In this document: piece after piece, positions 1-5,247 of the stretch
How positions within the stretch are numbered: the first letter of the stretch is position 1
Layout of the letters: every line of letters begins with the position of its first letter
From: an uncultured bacterium
GTDB lineage: Bacteria; Patescibacteriota; Gracilibacteria; BD1-5; UBA6164
Reading direction: 5' to 3'
NCBI GenBank assembly: GCA_947311335.1
Contig: CAMZKR010000035.1
Location: 1 to 5,247, forward strand
DNA: 5,247 nucleotides
Notes under the pieces: model-generated
Told to the model about the DNA's origin: nothing
Database searches by the model: none
Seen by the model: only the letters and a program-made list of their open reading frames with translations
Translations under genes and position numbers: made by a program

Positions 1-142
1 AGTCTATGAAATATCTTGTAATATTTGATATATTATCAATAATAGAATAATTACTATTATAACTACTTTTAACCATTTCATAAGAAGAGTCTTGCATACT
101 TCATACTACATTTGATTCAAATTTTGCATAATTTTGCATCAT
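1..142 (-). CDS. Unrecognised protein, N-terminal 47 residues only
   Basis: This is the start of a minus-strand gene that runs off the left edge. The frame opens with two consecutive ATG codons (142-140 and 139-137), and an in-frame TAA lies at 148-146, so the start cannot be further upstream. The visible 47 residues are polar and rich in Ser, Asn and Tyr, and include one in-frame UGA read as Gly (103-101). I see no signal peptide, membrane segment or known motif, and I do not recognise the family. The gene lies 20 bases downstream of the terminator that closes the hpf-like gene, so it needs its own promoter or read-through. An AT-rich TATAAA element at 150-145 sits only 3 bases before the first ATG, which would suggest a nearly leaderless message. 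No Shine-Dalgarno sequence is present. The evidence for a real gene is the open frame and position only. Confidence 0.5.
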
Positions 143-162
143 AATTTATATTTTTAAAAATT

Positions 163-186
163 AAAAAAGCACTTAATTAAAAGTGC
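163..186 (-). terminator. Rho-independent terminator of the hpf-like gene
   Basis: On the minus strand a perfect 6-bp stem GCACTT/AAGTGC (186-181 with 174-169) with a 6-base loop is followed directly by six U residues (168-163). It begins 14 bases after the stop codon of the hpf-like gene at 201, the expected place for its intrinsic terminator. On the plus strand the hairpin is followed by ATTTTG, a poorer U tract, so I assign it to the minus strand. Confidence 0.75.
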
Positions 187-200
187 ATTTTGTTTTTATA

Positions 201-506
201 TTATTTATTGCTTAATTCTTCTTTTAAGTGAAGAAATAAATGATTAATTAAATCATCTAGATTTTTATAATCTTCTCTTTCATATCTGTAATCATTTCAA
301 TCAAGATTTACTTGTAAAATTCAATTAAATAATCATTTTTTATTTTTGTCTAATTTTACCTCAATAATTCATTCTGCAGAATTTTTCTCAAATTTTTTTA
401 GATAATTATCTAGTTTCGTTTTTAAATTATCTTCTATTAATCTATCAATAACTTTTTTTGATTTATCTAAATCATTACCTATTTTAGTTATAACTTTTAA
501 TTCCAT
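201..506 (-). CDS. hpf: Short ribosome hibernation-promoting factor-like protein (HPF/RaiA family)
   Basis: The protein has 101 residues, from ATG at 506-504 to TAA at 203-201. In known members this family binds the decoding region of the 30S subunit and inactivates or protects ribosomes in slow growth. The pattern fits: a short N-terminal beta strand (MELKVITKIG), a helical region rich in Lys/Asp, then beta strands around residues 45-55 and 59-70 with a KG-x-F-x-G-x-L-x-V-x-L-DG pattern, then a C-terminal amphipathic helix with the D-x-L-I-x-x-L spacing (74-100). The length equals short HPF or YfiA-type proteins and lacks the C-terminal dimerisation domain of long HPF. Four of its five glycines are UGA codons, two of them in the KG and DG turns. 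The start is preceded by an A-rich tract without a Shine-Dalgarno sequence. It is divergent from gatB across 208 bases. The assignment rests on fold pattern rather than strong identity; an unrelated small alpha/beta protein is possible. Confidence 0.5.
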
Positions 507-714
507 CTTTTTTACTATTTTAAAAATATAAATTTATTTAAAAGGAGTTTATTAAAAAAATAATTATTTTTGATTTTAATTAATTTTTATATATTCCTTA
601 ACATAATAAAGTTTATCATTTTATTTTTTAAAATCAAAACAATCTTACATTTTTTTATTGAAAAATAATATTTATTGAATATTATTTGATACATATTAAA
701 ATTAAATTGTTAAA
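507..714. other. Divergent intergenic region between hpf-like gene and gatB
   Basis: These 208 almost purely AT bases must hold the promoters for both flanking genes. They contain AT-only palindromes: a 16-base one at 556-571 and a 10-base inverted repeat with a 5-base spacer at 663-672/678-687. Such repeats are expected by chance at this base composition, so I assign no operator. An AAAGGAG string at 542-548 has no start codon at a useful distance. I see no tRNA, structured RNA or credible small gene here. Confidence 0.5.
658..685 (+). promoter_or_regulatory. Possible gatB promoter
   Basis: TTGAAA (658-663) and TATTAT (680-685) are separated by 16 bases and lie 30 bases before the gatB ATG. 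A second overlapping pair, TTGAAT (675-680) and TAAAAT (697-702), also has a 16-base spacer and would leave a leader of only a few bases. In DNA this AT-rich such matches arise easily, so either or neither may be used. Confidence 0.25.
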
Positions 715-2148
715 ATGGAATATGAAAAAGTTATAGGTTTAGAAGTTCATATGAGAATAAAATCTAAGACAAAAATGTTTTGTAGTTGTAAAAATGCATT
801 AGAACTAGCATCTACTCCAAATATAAATATTTGTCCAATTTGTATGTGATTTCCTTGAATGTTACCATTATTAAATAAAGAAGTTGTAAGACTATGAGTT
901 ATTTGATGATTACTTATGAAATGTAAAGTAAATAAAAAATCAAGATTTGATAGAAAAAGTTATTTTTATCCAGATTTACCAAATAGTTTTCAAATAACAC
1001 AACTTTATGAACCTATAGTTTGAAAATGAAGTGTAAAAGTTTTAGTTGATTCTAAAGAAAAAAGCTTTGATATACATCATATGCATTTAGAAAATGATGC
1101 TGGAAAATTAAGTCATGCAGGAGCACAAACCATTTGTGATTATAATAGATCTTGAAGCCCCCTTATGGAAATAGTTACTGAGCCTGTTTTTTGATGTAAG
1201 AAAGAAGTAATGGAATTTTTAAAAGAACTTCAAAAAATGTTTAGAGCAGCTTGAGTAAGTGATGCTGATATGGAAAAAGGACAACTTAGATGTGATGTAA
1301 ATGTATCAATTAGACCAAAATGAAGCATAAAACTTTGAAATAGAACAGAAATGAAGAATTTAAATTCATTTTCTGCTATATGAAGAGCAATAGATAGTGA
1401 AGCAAAAAGACAGATAAAAATACTTGAAAAATGATGAACAATAAATCAAGAAACTAGATGATGGAATGATGAAAAATGAATAAGTTCAACACAAAGAAGT
1501 AAGGAAGATGCTATGGATTATAGATATTTTCCAGAACCTGATTTGATGCCTATAATTTTAGATGATGAATTTATTGAAGAATGTAAGAGAAAATTACCTG
1601 AATTACCTATAGAAAAAAGACTTAGATATTTAAATAAATATAATTTAAAAGAAGATGAAGCTAGACTTTTAACTTCAGATAAAAATTTAAGTGATTATTT
1701 TGAAAAATTATTAAATTTTACAAAAGATCCAGCTAGATCATGTAGTTATATAACGACAATACTTTTAGCCTTAATTAAAGAAAGTGAAGACATAAATAGT
1801 GTAAAAGAATTAAGGTTTGACATAGAGCAGTTAGCAAAAGTAATAAAATATGTTAAAAATGATGAATTATCTTCTACAAATTCAAAACAAGTTATAGAAG
1901 AATTATTTAATAATTGAGGAAAAACAGATATAATAATAGAAGAAAATAATTTAAGACAAAAAAATGATTTATGAACTCTTGAAACTATTGTAGAAGAAGT
2001 TATTAAAAATAATAGTAAACAAGTAGATGATTATAAATGAGGAAATGAAAGAATATTTGGTTTTTTTATATGACAATGTATGAAAGTTTCAAAATGACAA
2101 TGAAATCCAAAAATATTTTGAAAAATATTAAAAGATAAGTTAGGATAA
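715..2148 (+). CDS. gatB: Asp-tRNA(Asn)/Glu-tRNA(Gln) amidotransferase subunit B
   Basis: GatB is the tRNA-binding kinase subunit of the cytoplasmic GatCAB complex. It activates Glu-tRNA(Gln) or Asp-tRNA(Asn) with ATP before amidation by ammonia from GatA. The frame gives 477 residues, the usual full length. Signature motifs occur in order: VIGLEVH (6-12), a CxC...CPxC zinc-type motif (Cys23, 25, 40, 43), RFDRKSYFYPDLP (77-89), HMHLENDAGK (122-131), NRSGSPLMEIVTEP (144-157), RCDVNVSIRP, RTEMKNLNSF, QETRGWND and MDYRYFPEPDL, then the helical and tail domain ending KVSKGQGNP. Glu10, His12, Glu126 and Glu152 match residues I recall as Mg-binding in the S. aureus enzyme. About 24 of 32 glycines are UGA, including CMGFPGMLP (847 and 856). 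The ATG at 715 gives the canonical N-terminus; there is no Shine-Dalgarno. No gatA or gatC is adjacent. The organism presumably lacks one or both direct Gln/Asn tRNA charging routes. Confidence 0.97.
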
Positions 2149-2216
2149 TTTATAGTGCCGGTATCTAGTATATATTTTAGTTACTCTAGGTATCAGTTCC
2201 TCTATATTAAAAAAAT
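2149..2216. other. Unexplained gatB 3' untranslated stretch
   Basis: Between the gatB stop and its terminator lie about 68 bases. The first 55 or so are clearly richer in G and C than the rest of the window and carry GGTATC twice (2160-2165 and 2189-2194). I cannot fold them into a convincing hairpin, tRNA or known riboswitch. A 26-codon frame in phase with gatB (GTG 2155 to TAA about 2235) uses codons rare in this window and overlaps the terminator, so I do not call a gene. It may be part of the gatB message 3' end or a small stable RNA. Confidence 0.3.
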
Positions 2217-2249
2217 AAAACTAGACAAAAGATAAAAGTCTAGTTTTTT
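2217..2249 (+). terminator. Rho-independent terminator after gatB
   Basis: A perfect 10-bp inverted repeat AAAACTAGAC/GTCTAGTTTT (2217-2226 and 2238-2247) encloses an 11-base A-rich loop and ends in a run of six T (2244-2249). It lies 68 bases beyond the gatB stop and separates gatB from the next plus-strand gene. Because the stem is flanked by A on the left and T on the right, it could also slow minus-strand transcription, but no minus-strand gene lies there. Confidence 0.85.
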
Positions 2250-2261
2250 ATTTTAGCTTTT

Positions 2262-2290
2262 TTGCTTACAAAAAGAAAATATGTTAATAT
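2262..2290 (+). promoter_or_regulatory. Probable sigma70-type promoter with extended -10
   Basis: TTGCTT (2262-2267), a 17-base spacer and TAATAT (2285-2290), with TG at 2282-2283 making an extended -10, form the best promoter match in the window. It begins just past the gatB terminator. Transcription would start near 2297, leaving a leader of about 30 bases before the ATG at 2328. This supports independent transcription of the large membrane protein gene. Confidence 0.5.
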
Positions 2291-2327
2291 TTAAAAAACT
2301 ACAGTTTATAAAAACAAAAATAAAATT

Positions 2328-4652
2328 ATGCATCTTATAAAAATGAAATACTTTTTGAAAAATAATAAAAAATTATTTTTATATACTTGAATATTTTCTA
2401 TAATATTTATTTTATCATCAGATTTTGCCTTTGCAGGTAATAATGATGAAATAAAAGCATTATCAACAGCTATAGACATAGTTAATTTATTTTTAGGTTT
2501 AGTATGATCTACTTTATGAGTAGTTACAGCTTTTGTGTCTTGGTTTTTAAGTCCAGAATGGTATAATTGAAAGTTATTTTGATTAGATTGACATTTTAAA
2601 CAAATTTGGATTTTAGTATCAAATATAGTATATACAGCATTTGCAATTATTTTGATAGTAATTGCATTTATGAACATAATAAATAAATGAGATAAATGGG
2701 AATTAAAACAAGCTTTACCTAGATTTATTATTTGAGTATTAATTGTTCCATTATCTTGGTTTTTTGTACAATTTGTATTAAGTATATCATCTATAATGAC
2801 TATATCTGTTATAACTTTACCTTATGAAATATTTAATAATTGAGTTGAATCAGAATTATGGTGAAAAATAGATCTTAATCACAAAATACATACTACACAT
2901 ATATTGAAGCTGTGAGATGAATCTGAATTTGAAAATGATATATGTCATTGAAAAAATACAAATACTAATGAAGAAAGAGTTCCTTGATGATTTATGATGT
3001 CATGTAATCCAAAACCTATAAGAGAAATATTAAAATGAACAGCATGAGAATGAGATAATAGCACTAATAATACTAGTGTTTTTGGTTTAATGAGTATATT
3101 TACATATGAGATTATGAGGTTGGATAGATTGGATACCCTTAGATCAGAATTTACAGTAGAAGCTATAAAAACAATTACTAGTTTATTTCAAAAATCTATA
3201 TTTGATCTTGCATTTATTGTTATTTATACAGTATTAATGATAGCATTATTTTTAGCATTATTTGTTAGAGGAGTAATGCTTTGGCTTTATACTATGTTTT
3301 CACCTATGTTTTGATTATTATATTTCTTTTGAAAATCATCTGATGGAGTTTGATGAGATACAAAATTTTCTATTAAAGATTTTATAAGTTTAGCATTAGT
3401 ACCAGTTTATGTTTCATGAGCTTTAGCTTTTTGACTTATTTTTATATTTGTTATAGCTTGAAATAGTGATAATAAACTTTTAAATACAGAAGGAAATGAT
3501 AACTGTTTGATTTCTTGATGAGTATTTAAATTTTGTTTAGAATGAAAAATATGAGATGATATAAATGAATGAATATATGTATGAAAATGAGCTTTATGAA
3601 GATTTATTATAGAAATGTTTGGTGTAGTTGTACTTTGGGTATCTGTAATGGCTGCATTAAAAAGTTCTACAACAACTTGAAATATTATTAAACCTATAGA
3701 AGATTTTGGAAAACAAGTCTGATGACTTGTTATGAGATCACCTATGTATGCACCAGTTATACCAACAAAATGAGGAATGCAAAGTGCATGATCAATGTTT
3801 CAAGCTGGAAAAACTATTACTTCTCAGATTTCAAATATTAATCAAGATAAATGAAATAAACTAGCTAGTTCATTTCTTCCAGGTTTATTTGGTTGAGAAC
3901 AATGAAAAAAATATCTTGATTTATTAACAGAGTCTAATGCTATTAACGGTAAATGACCTAAAGCAGCTTATGACTTAAAAGAAAGAATATATGCAAATTG
4001 AACAGCAGATGATTTAGCTAAAAATATTCAGAGTAGAAGAGCTCTAGCAAATACATTTAGAGAATTATACAAAGATGCAACAGATTCTACAAAATCAAAA
4101 GAAATAATTAATGAATTAGAAAAAGCAACTTCTTGAACTGAAATAAAAAGATTATTGAGTGAATTAGATAAGATAGCAAAAAGCAATACAACTTATACTG
4201 CTTTATGAGGAGCTAAGAATATTACAAGAAATCAAGTAGAAGATTATTTATGAAAAGGAAAAACAAATCCAGATGAAAAAGATAAAGATCAACCAATATT
4301 ACAAGTTAAAGAAGGAGTAAAGAAAGATGGTATTAAAACTTATGAATTTTTAGATATGAATATTGAAATTAATAAAGATCAACAAACTTTTACTGAAGAA
4401 TCAGATTACAAAGATATAGCAAATAAATTGTTAAGTAAATCATATATATGAAAAATAACTTTAAATAATTTTAAAGATTTATTATATCAAATGTGAATAA
4501 GAAAAGAAGAAAAGCAAAAAGCAGTAATAGAAAAAATACAAAATTCATTAATGAAAAAAGATTGAGAAATAGTATTAAGAAAAGATTGAGACAATAGCTG
4601 AAGAAAGTTAAGTGATTGAGATTTATTTAATAACAATACTTCTGAATCTTAG
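2328..4652 (+). CDS. Polytopic membrane protein, VirB6/TrbL-like type IV secretion component
   Basis: The frame gives 774 residues, ending at TAG. It begins with a basic stretch and hydrophobic segment (16-30) ending SSDFAFA, a good signal peptidase site after residue 36. Hydrophobic segments follow at about 47-74, 92-117, 131-160, 287-313, 316-335, 350-378 and 424-444. A polar loop (165-285) holds Cys206 and Cys226, and a second loop (379-423) holds Cys393 and Cys403. Residues 445-774 are hydrophilic, Lys/Glu/Asn-rich and probably cytoplasmic. The LFVRGVMLWLYTMFSPMFGLLYFF stretch (311-334) resembles the Arg...LW...SP helix of VirB6/TrbL-like proteins in Patescibacteria T4SS loci, which form the inner-membrane channel. 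About 51 of 68 glycines are UGA. An alternative start is ATG 2343, five residues later, which still leaves a normal signal peptide. It is a single-gene unit here; no VirB4 or pilin gene is visible, so the secretion role is inferred from fold pattern only. Confidence 0.55.
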
Positions 4653-4653
4653 G

Positions 4654-4680
4654 AAAAAATAATTAATTGATTTATTAATT
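4654..4680 (-). terminator. Possible weak terminator for the DUF4143 gene
   Basis: On the minus strand a 7-bp AT-only inverted repeat (4680-4674 with 4667-4661, 6-base loop) is followed by A and six U (4659-4654). It lies about 50 bases after the DUF4143 stop and overlaps nothing coding, ending just beyond the TAG of the convergent gene. An AT-only stem is weak; the stronger hairpin at 4685-4727 read in reverse may assist. Confidence 0.3.
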
Positions 4681-4684
4681 TTAT

Positions 4685-4733
4685 AGACCGAATTTAAACT
4701 AAATGAAAATAGTATAAATTTCGGTCTTTTTTT
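4685..4733 (+). terminator. Rho-independent terminator of the VirB6-like gene
   Basis: AGACCGAA plus TTTAAACT (4685-4700) pairs with AGTATAAATTTCGGTCT (4711-4727), with one bulged base and one mismatch, around a 10-base loop. Seven T follow (4727-4733). The hairpin starts 32 bases past the TAG at 4650-4652. The T run overlaps the stop codon of the convergent DUF4143 gene (4734-4732), so both genes share this compact end. Confidence 0.85.
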
Positions 4734-5247
4734 ATATTTGAGAATTAATATTTCAAATATAAACTATATTTGTATTTTTGTATAATAAATTATTTGTATT
4801 TAAGTTATTATTATAATGAATCACAATTTTTTTAGTACTATCATTTATTTTTTCTAATTTTCTACAATCTTTTTTTATTTCTCCTATTTCTCGGTAATCA
4901 CATATTTTTATATATATTTGTTTTGTTTTATTTTTTGCAATAAAATTAAACTTAAATCTTCAATTTATTCAAGCATTTATTTTGTATCATCTTTTTAATA
5001 ATTCTATAAAAACTAGATTTTCTATTAATAAATATTTATTTAAAATTTCAGAATATATAGAATTCCTTATTCATAAGTCTGTGAAAAAATATTTAAATTT
5101 TCAAGTAATCTCTTTTTCTTTCTTTAAATCATAATAACAAATTCTTTTAATTAATTTAGAATTAATAGAACTATTTATATAATCAATAACAGTAATTAAA
5201 GATATAGATATACCTAGTTTATTTAAAGATCTATGAATTTCTCTAAA
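4732..5247 (-). CDS. DUF4143-family AAA+ ATPase, C-terminal 171 residues
   Basis: This is the C-terminal part of a minus-strand gene entering from the right edge. Proteins of this family (COG1373) combine an N-terminal P-loop AAA_14 ATPase, outside this window, with a C-terminal DUF4143 domain of nuclease-like fold. Their function is mostly unknown. Visible family features in order are GISISLITVIDYI (12-24), a winged-helix-like region; YYDLKKEKEITGKFKYFFTDLGIRN (38-62); LLIENLVFIELLKRGYKINAG (73-93); the FNFIA strand (100-104); IYIKI (111-115); and LEKINDSTKKIVI (131-143). Six of eight glycines are UGA, including those in DLGIRN and KRGY, which are normally glycine. The usual E-x-D-F and Y-I-Q-V residues are changed to K-F-N-F and Y-I-K-I, so any nuclease-like site looks inactive. 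Residue 119 is a CGA codon, the only CGN codon I found in the window. It converges on the VirB6-like gene. Confidence 0.8.

Noticed and set aside
542..548. AAAGGAG as a ribosome binding site for a small plus-strand gene
   Set aside because: The next possible start is a TTG more than 20 bases away, leading to a short low-complexity frame.
663..687. 10-bp inverted repeat upstream of gatB as an operator
   Set aside because: It is AT-only, and repeats of this size are expected by chance several times in a window of this composition.
1513..1917. Stand-alone 134-residue gene under the standard code
   Set aside because: It is an internal UGA-free stretch of gatB in the same frame, starting at the methionine of MDYRYFPEPDL.
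715..2148. UGA read as tryptophan (mycoplasma-type code)
   Set aside because: UGA falls on invariant glycines of GatB and DUF4143 motifs, while tryptophans use UGG.
2149..2235. Read-through extension of gatB, or a 26-codon gene starting at GTG 2155
   Set aside because: GatB already ends at its normal length with a UAA stop; the frame uses codons unusual for the window and runs into the terminator stem.
2306..2677. Minus-strand open frame of 123 codons
   Set aside because: It lies opposite the N-terminal part of the 774-residue membrane protein, has no family features and is an AT-rich shadow.
3090..3314. Stand-alone 74-residue membrane protein under the standard code
   Set aside because: It is in frame with, and part of, the 774-residue membrane protein; the flanking UGA codons are glycine.
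715..4652. gatB and the membrane gene as pseudogenes full of nonsense codons
   Set aside because: All the apparent nonsense codons are UGA, none UAA or UAG, and they sit at conserved glycines; frames are otherwise intact to normal length.
1..5247. tRNA or rRNA genes, CRISPR arrays, insertion sequences
   Set aside because: I saw no cloverleaf, T-arm consensus, rRNA core, regularly spaced repeats or transposase motifs on either strand.

Overview
The window is very AT-rich and reads coherently only if UGA is translated as glycine (NCBI translation table 25). Under the standard code the main genes break into fragments. With UGA = Gly, four long frames and one edge fragment open up, and about 86 in-frame UGA codons fall where the families expect glycine. 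Only UAA and UAG end genes. This code is known from Absconditabacteria (SR1) and Gracilibacteria (BD1-5/GN02) of the Candidate Phyla Radiation, so the DNA most likely comes from one of those host-dependent bacteria. The sequence does not tell me which of the two.

Layout. The left edge (minus strand) holds the start of an unrecognised gene (142 to the edge). A small minus-strand gene (506-201) resembles short ribosome hibernation-promoting factors and ends at a clear hairpin terminator (186-163). An AT-only divergent intergenic region (507-714) separates it from plus-strand gatB (715-2148). gatB is a full-length subunit B of the Asp/Glu-tRNA amidotransferase and is followed by an unexplained, relatively GC-richer 3' stretch and a strong terminator (2217-2249).

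A good extended -10 promoter (2262-2290) then starts a 774-codon plus-strand gene (2328-4652). It encodes an exported or membrane-inserted polytopic protein that looks like the VirB6/TrbL channel component of a type IV secretion or conjugation-type apparatus, with a long hydrophilic C-terminal tail. It ends at another terminator (4685-4733). A convergent minus-strand gene (right edge to 4732) is the C-terminal part of a DUF4143-type AAA+ ATPase whose nuclease-like residues appear degenerate.

The genes do not form one operon; each seems to be a separate transcription unit. Two concern translation (glutaminyl/asparaginyl-tRNA supply and ribosome hibernation). The large membrane protein is the only candidate for a cell-surface or host-interaction function. 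The most notable points are the UGA-glycine code, a single CGA codon in a window otherwise free of CGN codons, the VirB6-like protein with paired loop cysteines and a large tail, and the absence of Shine-Dalgarno sequences at all four visible starts.
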